Assembly: GCA_016744795.1 (NCBI GenBank)
Contig: JADGDR010000001.1
Span: forward strand, 1-64,000
Reading direction: 5' to 3'
Length of the DNA: 64,000 bases
Source: Sulfurospirillum sp.
GTDB taxonomy: Bacteria; Campylobacterota; Campylobacteria; Campylobacterales; Sulfurospirillaceae
Each line of letters starts with the position of its first letter. Positions within the stretch are counted from its first letter, which is position 1. Position numbers and translations under genes: made by a program. The notes beneath the pieces are model-generated. The model did no database searches. It saw only the letters and a program-made list of their open reading frames with translations, and was not told where the DNA came from. Below are positions 1 to 10,925 of this stretch, piece by piece.

Positions 1-192
1 ATTTTAGAGATAGTTAATCTCATTTTTAGTTATCCCGACTTGTAAAGTCGCTTATTTAGATTTCAAAGTTTAATTTAACATTTATATTTTTAATGAACTT
101 TTAAAAGCCCTATTTCTGGGATTCTTAAACACTCGCTTTCTTAAACGAGGACGAAATTATATAGAATCATTGCTTAATAACAGCTTAGGTTT

Positions 193-876
193 TCAATTGT
201 TTTTCAAAATATGTGTATAACCTGTTTCTGGTTCTATTCTTATTGTTTCTGAATCAGCTCCAATTGACAATATAATATCACATTCTTGAGTAAGTAGTCT
301 GTGCCAACCTGGACCTCCTACTTGATATGGTACATTAGCATTTGGAAAAGAATTAAAGGGTCTACCTATATAATCGAAACTAATAAACATTGTATCAGCT
401 CTACATCCTCTAGTGAATGCTATATTGGTTATGCCATAGCTTTCACCTAATTGTAATTCTTTCATTGCTCGAGTATCTTCAGTACTTAAAGTATTATCAT
501 AACCTCCACTTAAAAATTGATTCCCATTTAATGGATTTTTTGCCATACCAACTATATCTGGATTATGTCCATTAAAATTTGGTATATCACTGTAAACTGT
601 ATAGGTCCAAACACCATTATTCGGAATTCCACCAAATGTTACATTTTGTTGAAATCGTATAGTCCATCTTCTCAAAAACCAATTGTTTTCAGTTGTACTA
701 AACTTATTATCCATCATGGCAAGATGCTGAGTGTATCTTATATGACTTACTACTTGGTCTGCAGCTTCTCTAAGATTGTTTCCTTGGAAGTTTGGGGCTA
801 TCATTACTGACAGGATTCCTACTATCACTATAACAAAAACCAGCTCTAACATTGTAAATGCTTTATGCATCTTCAT
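193..876 (-). CDS. Type II secretion/type IV pilin-like (pseudopilin) protein
   Basis: N-terminal prepilin motif KAFTMLELVFVIVIVGILSVMIAPNF. Confidence 0.85.
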   Translation of the reverse strand: MKMHKAFTMLELVFVIVIVGILSVMIAPNFQGNNLREAADQVVSHIRYTQHLAMMDNKFSTTENNWFLRRWTIRFQQNVTFGGIPNNGVWTYTVYSDIPNFNGHNPDIVGMAKNPLNGNQFLSGGYDNTLSTEDTRAMKELQLGESYGITNIAFTRGCRADTMFISFDYIGRPFNSFPNANVPYQVGGPGWHRLLTQECDIILSIGADSETIRIEPETGYTHILKNN

Positions 877-884
877 AATTTCTC

Positions 885-2069
885 CTATTTATATAGATAA
901 AATGACTTTACTATTTTACCAAAGTATTTTATATCTATCTTCTTGTAAATTGTCTTTTTTAAATTTGACTGTGCTAAGTTATATATTCCGCCATTTTTTA
1001 TACCATAAAACTTTAGTCTTAGGGCTAATTTAGGATCTTGTATATTTATATGTATAATATTTTTTTCTTTTAAAATTTTGGCTAAATCTTTTGCTATATG
1101 ATATTTATATGCTAAATGCTTACTTGGTTCTTTTATAAAATAGTAAAGAGGTTTATTAAAATAAGTTACTGCTAAATTTAAAATTAAAAAAGTGAATACT
1201 ACACCAAATGCTATATTATGATACTTTCTATGTTGTGGCAATCTTACTCTGTAGCTATTGAAAAATACTTTTACTACTAAAGGAATTGCTATAACTACAA
1301 ATGAAGCAAAATCTTCTAATAGAAGTTTTTGTCTTAGAGACAAAACTAATGAGAATACTAAGGTTGAAAAAGATATGTACCAAAGTAGATTTTTTTCCTC
1401 TTTTATTAGTATTCTATATAAGGCATATACAAAGTACAAAAATAAAAATAGTGAAAATATAGTTGCGTATACTCCTAATGTATCTAAAAAGTAGCCTTTT
1501 GGTTTTCCACCTGTATCAAATCCATACATGTACATAGATATTCCAAACAATGTAAGAGATATCCAAAGTAACTGCTTCTCTTTGTTGAAAATACTATAGA
1601 AAAAAAGAGATAAATAAAGAATAGCAAATGAGTTATCTGCAAAAAGTGCTACTAACAATATAACAAAAGATAATTTTTTATATTCATACATGTAAAGATA
1701 AACAAAAAGAAGTGTCAAAAATATTGCTATATATGCTCCATTTACTAAAAGTGCAGCACTATTTACACCAGGAAGCATTGCATAAAGAGCAATAGAAACT
1801 ACCCTATCTGTCTTTCTTTTTAAAAAAAGTTTTCCTATCTTGTAAAGTAGAACAATTGAAGCTATATGCAAAAGAATAAAAGGTAATCTTAGTGCTAAAT
1901 CTGTTTGACCAAATAATTTTGTTGAAAAATATACAAGATAATGAACTAAAGATGTTCCATCAAAAAGTATAAGTGCTTCTTCATAACGAATAGAGAGTGA
2001 ACTTACTCCATATAATAAAAACAGTATACTTGTTACAATAACCAGTAAAACTAGGTTTGTCTCTTTCAT
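885..2069 (-). CDS. Multi-pass membrane protein, possible GT39-like glycosyltransferase
   Basis: Many hydrophobic segments; DGTSLVHYLVYFSTKLFG..ALRLPFILLHIASI resembles the ArnT/PMT-type N-terminus. Confidence 0.5.
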   Translation of the reverse strand: MKETNLVLLVIVTSILFLLYGVSSLSIRYEEALILFDGTSLVHYLVYFSTKLFGQTDLALRLPFILLHIASIVLLYKIGKLFLKRKTDRVVSIALYAMLPGVNSAALLVNGAYIAIFLTLLFVYLYMYEYKKLSFVILLVALFADNSFAILYLSLFFYSIFNKEKQLLWISLTLFGISMYMYGFDTGGKPKGYFLDTLGVYATIFSLFLFLYFVYALYRILIKEEKNLLWYISFSTLVFSLVLSLRQKLLLEDFASFVVIAIPLVVKVFFNSYRVRLPQHRKYHNIAFGVVFTFLILNLAVTYFNKPLYYFIKEPSKHLAYKYHIAKDLAKILKEKNIIHINIQDPKLALRLKFYGIKNGGIYNLAQSNLKKTIYKKIDIKYFGKIVKSFYLYK

Positions 2070-2635
2070 ATCTTTAAAAAATTATCCAATATTTCGTAGC
2101 CATATTCACTAAGAATTGACTCTGGATGAAACTGAACTCCGTAAATATTTCTACCCTTTACATGTAAAGACATTATTTCATTGTCGTCTGTACTATATGA
2201 AGTTGGAACTATTACACTTGGAAGATTCTTTTTTTCAACTACTAAAGAGTGATATCGAGTCATTGTAAAACTTTGGGGAAGGCCTTTAAACAAAGTGGTT
2301 GATTGTGCTTGTTTGATTGTTGAGGTTTTTCCATGCATCATGTTTTTAGCTCTTACAACTTTTGCTCCATAGACTTGGGCTATGGCTTGATGTCCTAAAC
2401 AGATACCCAAAATTGGCAATTTATCTTTAAAATGTTTAATTACTTCTAAACTAATCCCTGCTTCATTTGGAGTTGCTGGACCTGGTGATATTATGATTTT
2501 TTCTGGATTTAATTTTTCTATCTCTTGTATGCTTAACTCATCATTTTTAATAATCTTTAAATTGGCACCTAATTCTAAACAATATTGAACTATATTGTAT
2601 GTAAAACTATCGTAATTATCTATCATCAATATCAT
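2066..2635 (-). CDS. trpG/pabA: Anthranilate/aminodeoxychorismate synthase glutamine amidotransferase component
   Basis: MILMIDNYDSFTYNIVQYC, GICLGHQAIAQVYG, GVQFHPESILSEYG motifs. Confidence 0.93.
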   Translation of the reverse strand: MILMIDNYDSFTYNIVQYCLELGANLKIIKNDELSIQEIEKLNPEKIIISPGPATPNEAGISLEVIKHFKDKLPILGICLGHQAIAQVYGAKVVRAKNMMHGKTSTIKQAQSTTLFKGLPQSFTMTRYHSLVVEKKNLPSVIVPTSYSTDDNEIMSLHVKGRNIYGVQFHPESILSEYGYEILDNFLKI

Positions 2636-2688
2636 ATTTAATCATCCTCTTTTAAAGAATTATAACATAAGTTTTGTTAGAGAAAATG

Positions 2689-2708
2689 AGGAGGGATATT
2701 TCCCTCCT
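2689..2708 (-). terminator. Rho-independent-like terminator of the phosphoribosyltransferase gene
   Basis: Perfect 8-bp stem AGGAGGGA-TATT-TCCCTCCT just downstream of the minus-strand stop at 2712, followed by a T-rich stretch on the minus strand. Confidence 0.65.
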
Positions 2709-2711
2709 ATC

Positions 2712-3161
2712 TTATTTGTAGTTGTCTATCTCAAAGTCCCAGAAAAATTCTATCCACTCTGTTGCTTCACGAGCGGAAAAATCTGGTCTAAGAAGTGCCT
2801 TCTCTTTATAATAGATTGATGCTACTTTCAAATCTAAATCTGGATATTTAGCTAATAACACTTTTTTTATCTCTATCATAGTTTCACCACTATCTATAAT
2901 ATCATCAACAATAACAACTTTTTTTACCTTACTTAAGTCTGGCATATTGAAGATATCAATAGTATCAAGCTTTCTTGTCTCCTCGTAGTGAATAGAGTTT
3001 ATAGAATATAAATCTCTCATATTTAATGCTTCTGCAAGAAAATGACCTAGTGTCATTCCTCCACGTGCCACTGCTAAAATAACATCTGGCTCATAACCTT
3101 TTAACTCTTTTGCCAACATATTAACGTCGACTTTAAACTCATCATAACTATAAAAACGCAA
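2712..3161 (-). CDS. Phosphoribosyltransferase (xanthine/hypoxanthine type)
   Basis: PRPP-binding motif KVVIVDDIIDSGETM; next to a purine permease. Confidence 0.88.
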   Translation of the reverse strand: MRFYSYDEFKVDVNMLAKELKGYEPDVILAVARGGMTLGHFLAEALNMRDLYSINSIHYEETRKLDTIDIFNMPDLSKVKKVVIVDDIIDSGETMIEIKKVLLAKYPDLDLKVASIYYKEKALLRPDFSAREATEWIEFFWDFEIDNYK

Positions 3162-3182
3162 ATTATTTCCCTTTACTATAAA

Positions 3183-4463
3183 TTACTGAACAACAAATAC
3201 AATTAAACTAATTGTTGCTAAAAAGATTATACCTAGATTGATGTCTTCAAACTCTCTTTTAAGTAATTTAATCATCAAATATGCAATAAAACCAAATGCC
3301 AACCCATTCGTGATAGAAAAAGTTAATGGCATCATAATAACTATAAAAAATGTAGCAACTGAAATAGCAATATCATCAAAGTTTATATGAGATAACTCAC
3401 TAAACATCAATACACCAACCATCACTAAAATTGGATAAATTGCATTTTCAGGAATAGCTGAAAAAAGAGGCATCATAAAAAGTGTAAGTACAAAAAACAG
3501 TCCCGTAGCAACGGCTGTAAGACCTGTACGACCACCCTCTTCAACTCCACTTGCACTCTCTACAAAACTTGTAGTTGTTGAAAGTCCTAAGAGTGAGCCA
3601 ATAACTGTTGCTCCTGCATCAGCTTCAAGTGTTTTTTGTAAATCTTTTCCTTCTTTTTCAAAAATCCCTGCACGATAACCAACACCAGCAAGAGTTCCAA
3701 GTGAATCAAACATATCTGTAATCAAAAATGTAATAATAACGGGAGCGAGTGCTAAAACAAATGCTGAAGGAATATCTAGTTCTAATGCAATCGGTCCAAT
3801 TGATGAAGGCATAGAGATAAATTCTGTAGGAGTTGGAGCCATTCCACTAATCCAAGCAATCATAGAAGTTAAAACAACTGCAATGATAAATCCACCTTTA
3901 ATTTTCCAAACATAAAGTCCAATAACAAGAGCCAAACCAACAACACCTAAAAGCACTTTTGGATCACTAAAATCACCAAGACCAACAAGTACCGCAGGAT
4001 TTGCCACAATCATACCCATACTTTTTAGTCCAATAAAAGCAATAAATGCACCGATACCAGCACTAATTGCACGTCTTAAATCATGAGGAACACTCTGCAT
4101 AATCCAAACTCTAAACTTGGTAAATGATAGCACCAAAAATAACATACCAGATATAAAAACAATACCGAGTGCACTTTGCCAAGGAATCTTCATACCAAGT
4201 ACTAAACCGAATGTAAAGTATGCATTAAGTCCCATACCAACGCTCATTGCAATTGGAGTATTTGCCCAAAGTCCATTTAATATTGTTGCAAAAATAGTGA
4301 TAAGAGCAGTTGCTGTAACCAAAGCCCCAAAATCCATGCCCGTTTTACTCATGATAATAGCGTTCACCGGAACGATATACATCATTGTCAAAAATGTTGT
4401 AAAACCTGCTCTAAATTCAGTTTTTACATCCGTGTTGTGTTCTTTAAGTTTAAATAAACCCAA
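3183..4463 (-). CDS. NCS2-family purine permease (AzgA-like)
   Basis: FRAGFTTFLTMMYIVPVNAIIMSKTGMDFGALVTATAL and DMFDSLGTLAGVGYRAG motifs. Confidence 0.92.
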   Translation of the reverse strand: MGLFKLKEHNTDVKTEFRAGFTTFLTMMYIVPVNAIIMSKTGMDFGALVTATALITIFATILNGLWANTPIAMSVGMGLNAYFTFGLVLGMKIPWQSALGIVFISGMLFLVLSFTKFRVWIMQSVPHDLRRAISAGIGAFIAFIGLKSMGMIVANPAVLVGLGDFSDPKVLLGVVGLALVIGLYVWKIKGGFIIAVVLTSMIAWISGMAPTPTEFISMPSSIGPIALELDIPSAFVLALAPVIITFLITDMFDSLGTLAGVGYRAGIFEKEGKDLQKTLEADAGATVIGSLLGLSTTTSFVESASGVEEGGRTGLTAVATGLFFVLTLFMMPLFSAIPENAIYPILVMVGVLMFSELSHINFDDIAISVATFFIVIMMPLTFSITNGLAFGFIAYLMIKLLKREFEDINLGIIFLATISLIVFVVQ

Positions 4464-4476
4464 ATCTTCTCCTTAA

Positions 4477-5544
4477 TTAATTGTAAATCTTTAGTTCATT
4501 GTATAGACTATCACGTTCAACAGGCGTAAATCCACTTGTAGTTATCAAGTCTATAAAGTCTTTAATATTCATACCAGTTGCACTAGATGCCCCTGCTGCT
4601 GATTGAATTGCCTCTTTTTCTATAGTTCCATCTAAGTCATCTGCTCCAAATTCTAAAGCTATAAGTGCTAAATTTATCGTTGACGTTGCCCAATACGCTT
4701 TTATATGAGGAATATTATCTAGCATAAGTCTGCTAATGGCATAAGTTTTTAAAATTTCTGTTGAGCTTAAGAAATCTTCTACTTTAAGATAATTATTTTC
4801 TCGTTGATAAACAAGTGGAATAAATGCATTAAATCCTCCTGTTCTGTCTTGAACATCACGAAGCCTAAGCATATGATCAATTCTATCTTTTCGTTTTTCT
4901 ATATGACCAAAAAGCATAGTTGCATTTGACATTTTACCTTTTGAGTGCCAAAGTTCATGAATATCGAGCCACTCCTGAGATGTCACTTTACCTTTACAGA
5001 TATAATCTCTTACTTTTTCATCAAATATTTCTGCTCCACCACCAGGCAGAGAATCTACACCAGATTCAATCATTTTATCAATAATCTGTTCATGTGTTAA
5101 ATTATACTGCGTAGCCAAAAAATGAATTTCAGCAGCGGTCAAAGCCTTTACATGTAAAGAAGGAAAGTTCTCTTTTATCTTTGAAAAAATTTCTAAATAC
5201 CAATTTAAGCCAGTGGCAGGGTTGTGAGCAGATACAATATGAACTTCTTTTATGCCATTTTTATAAGATTTTTTAACTGAGTTTAAAATCTCTTCATGAC
5301 TCATGGTATATGGATTAGGATTTTTTCTGTTTGAACTAAAAGCACAGAACTTACAGATATCTTTACAGATATTGGTTGGATTGATATGTCTATTTACATT
5401 AAAAAATGCCTTTTTCCCGTAAAGAAACTTTCGTTTTTTATCAGCAAAAGAAGCTAATGTAAAGAGGTCAAGCTCATAAAGAGCTAGACCATCTTCATAA
5501 TTTAGGCGTATACCTAATTCTAATTTTTTGATTATACCCATCAA
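4477..5544 (-). CDS. mqnE: Aminofutalosine synthase, radical SAM (menaquinone futalosine pathway)
   Basis: NRHINPTNICKDICKFCAF radical SAM CxxxCxxC; full-length match to the MqnE pattern. Confidence 0.88.
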   Translation of the reverse strand: MMGIIKKLELGIRLNYEDGLALYELDLFTLASFADKKRKFLYGKKAFFNVNRHINPTNICKDICKFCAFSSNRKNPNPYTMSHEEILNSVKKSYKNGIKEVHIVSAHNPATGLNWYLEIFSKIKENFPSLHVKALTAAEIHFLATQYNLTHEQIIDKMIESGVDSLPGGGAEIFDEKVRDYICKGKVTSQEWLDIHELWHSKGKMSNATMLFGHIEKRKDRIDHMLRLRDVQDRTGGFNAFIPLVYQRENNYLKVEDFLSSTEILKTYAISRLMLDNIPHIKAYWATSTINLALIALEFGADDLDGTIEKEAIQSAAGASSATGMNIKDFIDLITTSGFTPVERDSLYNELKIYN

Positions 5545-5601
5545 ATACTTTCAATATTGATTTAAAAAATGTATTTTACCTTTTTTATATTAAAAACACT
5601 C

Positions 5602-6819
5602 TTACATGTACTTTTCAGGGGGAAAATTTTCCACTACAAAATCTATATCTTTATCGCCTCTTCCACTTAAATTAAGCAAAATAGACTCATAAGGTTTCTC
5701 TTTAGCCAATTTCATTGCATATGCTACAGCATGAGCACTCTCTAAAGCAGGAATAATCCCCTCATAACGAGATAAATCATAAAATGCTTGTATAGTCTCA
5801 GCATCATTTGCCGTAGCTACTTTAGTTCTGCTAATAGTGTTTAAATATGCATGTTCTGGTCCAACAGAAGGATAATCTAGTCCACTTGCAACAGAATGAA
5901 CAGCCGCTGGTGTTCCATCTTCATTTTGAAGCATAATAGAATTAAAACCATGAAGAATTCCAGGTTTTCCAAAACTCAAACTTGCAGCATGTTCGCCCAG
6001 TTTTGTACCAGTTCCTGCAGGTTCAACTCCATACATTTCACATGGGTCACTTATGAAAGCTGAAAATAGTCCCATGGCATTACTTCCTCCTCCAACACAC
6101 GCCACTAAGTTGTCTGGTAGGTTTCCTGTCATATCCATAAACTGATCACGCGCTTCAAATCCAATTACACTTTGAAAATCTCTTACCATCTTTGGAAAGG
6201 GATGAGGACCTACAACTGAGCCAATTGCATATAAAGTTGTTATGGGATCTTTCATATACGCTTCAAAAGCACTATCAACTGCTTCTTTCAATGTTCTCCC
6301 ACCAAAACTTACTGGCACAACTTTTGCTCCAAGAACCCTCATACGAGTTACATTTGGATGCTCTTTTTTAATATCAACTTCACCCATATGTATCTCACAT
6401 TCTAGACCAAAATAAGCTGCAGCAGTAGCTAAAGCTACACCATGTTGCCCTGCTCCAGTTTCAGCTACAAGCTTTTTCTTTCCAAGATACTTTGCCAAAA
6501 GTGCTTCGCCCATACAATGGTTAAGTTTATGCGCTCCTGTATGATTCAAATCTTCTCTTTTTAAATATATTCTCGCTCCACCAACATACTCAGTAAGTCT
6601 TTTTGCATAATAAACGGGGGTAGGTCTTCCTTGATAGTGTTTTCTTATATCACGAAGTTCCATTATAAAATTATGTGAGTTTCCTATGGTCAAATATGCT
6701 TCTTCTATCATCTTAAACTGTTCTATCAATGCTGGTGGTAAAAATGCTCCACCAAACTCTCCAAAATATCCTTGGGCATCTGGTTGTGCCTTTAAATATG
6801 GTTTTTCCATCATCTTCAT
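5602..6819 (-). CDS. trpB: Tryptophan synthase beta chain (stand-alone)
   Basis: [43 protein letters not shown] (PLP lysine) and GGGSNAMG motifs. Confidence 0.93.
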   Translation of the reverse strand: MKMMEKPYLKAQPDAQGYFGEFGGAFLPPALIEQFKMIEEAYLTIGNSHNFIMELRDIRKHYQGRPTPVYYAKRLTEYVGGARIYLKREDLNHTGAHKLNHCMGEALLAKYLGKKKLVAETGAGQHGVALATAAAYFGLECEIHMGEVDIKKEHPNVTRMRVLGAKVVPVSFGGRTLKEAVDSAFEAYMKDPITTLYAIGSVVGPHPFPKMVRDFQSVIGFEARDQFMDMTGNLPDNLVACVGGGSNAMGLFSAFISDPCEMYGVEPAGTGTKLGEHAASLSFGKPGILHGFNSIMLQNEDGTPAAVHSVASGLDYPSVGPEHAYLNTISRTKVATANDAETIQAFYDLSRYEGIIPALESAHAVAYAMKLAKEKPYESILLNLSGRGDKDIDFVVENFPPEKYM

Positions 6820-6872
6820 CCTTTAAAAAATTCTTTAATTATAAGTTAAATAAGTTAAATTTCATATAAAAA

Positions 6873-8330
6873 CTAAAACTCTAATGGCTCTTTACCAAGT
6901 GCCGTTGCTAAAATTTCACAAATCAAATTATACTCATCTTCTATATTCATCTGATCTTTAAAAAGTTCATTTTTCAATATACTCTTCTCTTCTTTCTTAA
7001 TTTCCCATTTTTTTAATTCATTGTGAGAATTTTTTAAGATATTTGTTTGTGTACGTGAACGAACTTCAACTTGTTTAAATGCCTCAAGTAAATCTCTTTT
7101 TGCAAACTCTAGTCTATTTATCTCTAAGTTATTTGAAGATTGCATAGTATCTAAAGAGTTTATTTCGTCATCAACCTTTTCTATTGCAAGAAGAAGTTCT
7201 AATCTTCTTTTTTGAATACGCTCCATCTCATCTTCACTTCTATGAACTATAAAAAGAGATTTTTTAACTCGTACTTGAATATTCTTTAACTCAATTTTTT
7301 TATGTGTTATCTTAGACTCTAAAAGCTCTTTTGATTTTAGAAGTAAAAGTATGTTTTGATAATTGTAAATTTTGCCATTTTTATCCATCAAAGGTGCTTT
7401 ATTTAATCGCATCTTGTTATTTGATATTTTTGTACTCTCTGAATATGTTTTGAGAAATTTTATAGCCCTAAGTTCTCCTTCTATAACTTCGTCAAACACA
7501 AAACAAGCAATCTCTTTTAACATCTTTGACAAATAACTTTTAAAAGCTACATTGGCATAGTCAATCGCATCTTTTTCACTAATCTCTATAAATGATTCTT
7601 TGACTACTGATTTTATAAGAGAAAATAATTTTGGAGGATACTTTTCATAAAATGTTTTTGAATCAAATTTAAGAAAATCAAAGTTTCCTTTAAAAGAAGA
7701 CCTTAAATTTACACTTACTTCTTCCCATAAAGAGTCAATAAATCTTTGATCATAAAGAATCTCAGATTGCTCTTTAGAGTCTACATGTAAATCTTTGCTA
7801 TACATGAATTTTTTTAAAAATATTTTGCCATTGAGAAAAATAACAATATCTCTTTGTCCCAAATCATAAACTAAGCTAATCTGTTCTCTTAAAATATCTT
7901 TTACAGGAATTTCATCTAAGCTTAATAGTGTAAATTCAAATCTATTTCTTGATGGTTTATCAAACATATAAAGTGAATCCGTGGAAAATATAGATTCTAC
8001 TTCTTCTTTACATGTAACCAATTCTTGCCTAAGAGAGTGTATCTGCTTGTCTTGTTCTTCTGTAATTGCACCTTTATCAAAATACTTAACAATCTTAAGT
8101 CTCTCTTCGTCTTCATAAACAAAAACTTTTTGAAAAATTGCATTAAAAAAATCTTGAAGTGCAGTTTTTGTGGCATCCATTCTAGTACCTCCAGCTGGAG
8201 TTGGAACTGAAGCCACTGAACGTTGAAGAGAAAATACATATTGAGCACTAAAGTCCGTAGCATATAAAGAGTAATCATAATTTTCACACATATAATCCAA
8301 GACACTAGAATATATATCTGTATCAGCCAT
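6873..8330 (-). CDS. Uncharacterised protein with a C-terminal coiled coil
   Basis: Long uninterrupted ORF; charged heptad-rich C-terminal half; no family recognised. Confidence 0.7.
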   Translation of the reverse strand: MADTDIYSSVLDYMCENYDYSLYATDFSAQYVFSLQRSVASVPTPAGGTRMDATKTALQDFFNAIFQKVFVYEDEERLKIVKYFDKGAITEEQDKQIHSLRQELVTCKEEVESIFSTDSLYMFDKPSRNRFEFTLLSLDEIPVKDILREQISLVYDLGQRDIVIFLNGKIFLKKFMYSKDLHVDSKEQSEILYDQRFIDSLWEEVSVNLRSSFKGNFDFLKFDSKTFYEKYPPKLFSLIKSVVKESFIEISEKDAIDYANVAFKSYLSKMLKEIACFVFDEVIEGELRAIKFLKTYSESTKISNNKMRLNKAPLMDKNGKIYNYQNILLLLKSKELLESKITHKKIELKNIQVRVKKSLFIVHRSEDEMERIQKRRLELLLAIEKVDDEINSLDTMQSSNNLEINRLEFAKRDLLEAFKQVEVRSRTQTNILKNSHNELKKWEIKKEEKSILKNELFKDQMNIEDEYNLICEILATALGKEPLEF

Positions 8331-8393
8331 AGTTTAACCTCTTTTTGTGTATTATAGCACAATAGACTTGTTCTAGAAAAAAGGGATATTGTA

Positions 8394-10919
8394 ATGGAAT
8401 TAAAATATAAAATAGAAGAGTTAATAAGTGAAAATGCTGATGACTTTAAGATATCAAAACTTATTAAAGAACATATAAAAAACTACCTAAATTCTCTTGA
8501 TGAAATATTTACTCAAAACCAAGGTAAAGATTTTTTAGTAAAACATACTAAAAAAATAGACCAATTTTTAATTCTCATATACAAATATAGTATACGAAAA
8601 TTCTTTGGTGATTATCTTCCTTTTAGAAATCAAATTCCTATCACACTCACGGCCATGGGTAGTTTTGGTCGTGAAGAGCTTTGTGTCTACTCTGATATAG
8701 ACTTGATGATAGTATACAAAAACATAGAGGGTTATAACCTAGAACCAATCATAGAATCTATGCTTTATCTTGCTTGGGATGCTGGTTTAAAATTAGGTCA
8801 TCGTGTACATAAAATAGATGAGCTTTTTAAAGCAAGTAATAGTGATTTGACTATTAAAACTGCAATGCTTGAATCTAGATACCTTTGTGGATCTAATTTT
8901 TTATGGATGGAAATTGGGAAAGAGCTTAATAAAATTGCAAAATATAATCTTCCTGAGTTTGCAAGAGAAGTTATAAAAGTATATAAAAAAAGAAGAGTAG
9001 AAAATCCTATCAAAATGGAACCAGATATAAAAAATGGAGTAGGAGGTCTAAGAGCTTCTCATACTGTTAGGTGGCTCAGTCGTGCTATATTAAATCGAGA
9101 AAAAGTAAAAGACTTAGTTCCTACACATATCAGTGAAAAAGAGTTCAAAGAGTATAGAATTGCGCTAGAGTTTTTATATAGAGTACGCTCCGCTCTTCAT
9201 CTGAGTGCTAAGAAAAAACAAGATACTCTGAATCTAGAATATATTCCAGATATAGCCAAGAAACTTGGTTTTGTCGATAAAAAACTTATAAATGCACAAA
9301 TGCAACTATGTAAAAAAACCTTTTCAGCTATCCATACCATAGACATAACTTGCCAAATATTTTTAAAAAAGCTAGTCACTCCTTACTTTTTTAAACTCTC
9401 TTCCATATCAGAGTTAAGACAACATAGAATTGAAAGTGGAGTTTACCAAACAGGAAATTTAATAGTTGCCAAAAGAGAGAAAAATCCTGACTCTTTATAT
9501 CATGTAGTAACCCAACTCTCAAAAATTGATGAAAAAAATATAGAATTTGATATAAGTTATGTTGATTATATAAGAAAAGCAAGTTTCACCAAATATAACT
9601 CAGATAAACTCTATAAAGAAGTTAAAAAAATGTTTTTCAATAAGTATACCTACCAATCATTTTTAGCTCTATATAATGCGAACTTATTAGAACAACTTGT
9701 TAAACCATTTGCTCATATAAAACACCAAGCACAGTTTGATGGTTACCACCAATACCCAGTAGATAAACACTCTTTACTTAGTCTTTGCCATCTTGAAAAT
9801 ATACAAGAACCTTTTATACAAGCTCTATATGATGATCTTTGTGGAGAAGGTAAAGCACTTATTAAACTTGTTGTTTTTCTTCATGACATAGGAAAAGGTA
9901 GACGAGGTAACCATAATGAAGTTGGAGCAAAGATATTTAGAGCATATGCAACTAAACTTGGATTTAGTAGTGAGGCTATTCATGTAGGTAGTGTTCTTAT
10001 TAAATACCATACTTTAATGAGCAATACAGCAATAAGAGAAGATATATATAGTGAAGATATAGTTCTTGCTTTTACTACAAAACTTGAAGATCCAAAAATC
10101 TTAAAACTTCTGTACATACTAACTTATAGCGATACAAAATCAGTTGGAGAAAATATATATAGTGGATTTACAGCTAAATTGTTAAGAGAGTTGTATAATC
10201 TATCGAATGAAATGTTTGATAAAAAAGAGCTTATAGGAGAGACAAAAAGACGACTTAAAAAAGAGGCTTCACTAAAAAGGAATGAAGAGTTTAAAGCTCT
10301 CTCAAAAATGCTCCAAAAAAAAATCCTATCTATCTCATCGAACTACTTTTTTATAAAACACAAACCGCATGATATAGTCAAAATTGCTACTATCGCAAAA
10401 AAAGCAAATCCTTATGAGTTTAAAATAGAAAATGAATCTCATTTAAGTATCTCTATTATTAAATCAGAAGAATTAAATATAGGTTATCTTTTAGGCAAAC
10501 TTGGCTTTTTAGATTTGCTAAATATGGAAATATTTAAACTATACGATAATAAAAAGTACTTTAAAATAGATTTTCATGAGAGAATTGAATCAGATGACAT
10601 CACTCCAATTAAACTACTTATAAAACAGAGTTTTGATATGAGTAAATCTACAACACTTTGCAAACCTATTATAAAGCCAAATGAGATAGAGATGGATTGT
10701 GAACATGCAAAAACTATTGTGAAACTAAGTGTAAATACCAAAAACCAAAAAGGTTTAATGGCTTATATGATGAGTATCTTTGATGATGAGGGAATAGAAG
10801 TATCAACTGCAAAGATTCAGACTATAAAAAACCGTGCAAGAAATCTATTTTTAATCGAAAAAAAGATAGACTTATGTGATAATAAAGATAAAATTTTAGA
10901 ATTATTTATAACAAGGTAG
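8394..10919 (+). CDS. glnD: [Protein-PII] uridylyltransferase/uridylyl-removing enzyme
   Basis: Nucleotidyltransferase motif GSFGREELCVYSDIDLMIVY, HD motif FLHDIGKGRRGNHNEVG, C-terminal ACT-like region. Confidence 0.9.
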   Translation: MELKYKIEELISENADDFKISKLIKEHIKNYLNSLDEIFTQNQGKDFLVKHTKKIDQFLILIYKYSIRKFFGDYLPFRNQIPITLTAMGSFGREELCVYSDIDLMIVYKNIEGYNLEPIIESMLYLAWDAGLKLGHRVHKIDELFKASNSDLTIKTAMLESRYLCGSNFLWMEIGKELNKIAKYNLPEFAREVIKVYKKRRVENPIKMEPDIKNGVGGLRASHTVRWLSRAILNREKVKDLVPTHISEKEFKEYRIALEFLYRVRSALHLSAKKKQDTLNLEYIPDIAKKLGFVDKKLINAQMQLCKKTFSAIHTIDITCQIFLKKLVTPYFFKLSSISELRQHRIESGVYQTGNLIVAKREKNPDSLYHVVTQLSKIDEKNIEFDISYVDYIRKASFTKYNSDKLYKEVKKMFFNKYTYQSFLALYNANLLEQLVKPFAHIKHQAQFDGYHQYPVDKHSLLSLCHLENIQEPFIQALYDDLCGEGKALIKLVVFLHDIGKGRRGNHNEVGAKIFRAYATKLGFSSEAIHVGSVLIKYHTLMSNTAIREDIYSEDIVLAFTTKLEDPKILKLLYILTYSDTKSVGENIYSGFTAKLLRELYNLSNEMFDKKELIGETKRRLKKEASLKRNEEFKALSKMLQKKILSISSNYFFIKHKPHDIVKIATIAKKANPYEFKIENESHLSISIIKSEELNIGYLLGKLGFLDLLNMEIFKLYDNKKYFKIDFHERIESDDITPIKLLIKQSFDMSKSTTLCKPIIKPNEIEMDCEHAKTIVKLSVNTKNQKGLMAYMMSIFDDEGIEVSTAKIQTIKNRARNLFLIEKKIDLCDNKDKILELFITR

Positions 10920-10925
10920 ATATAT

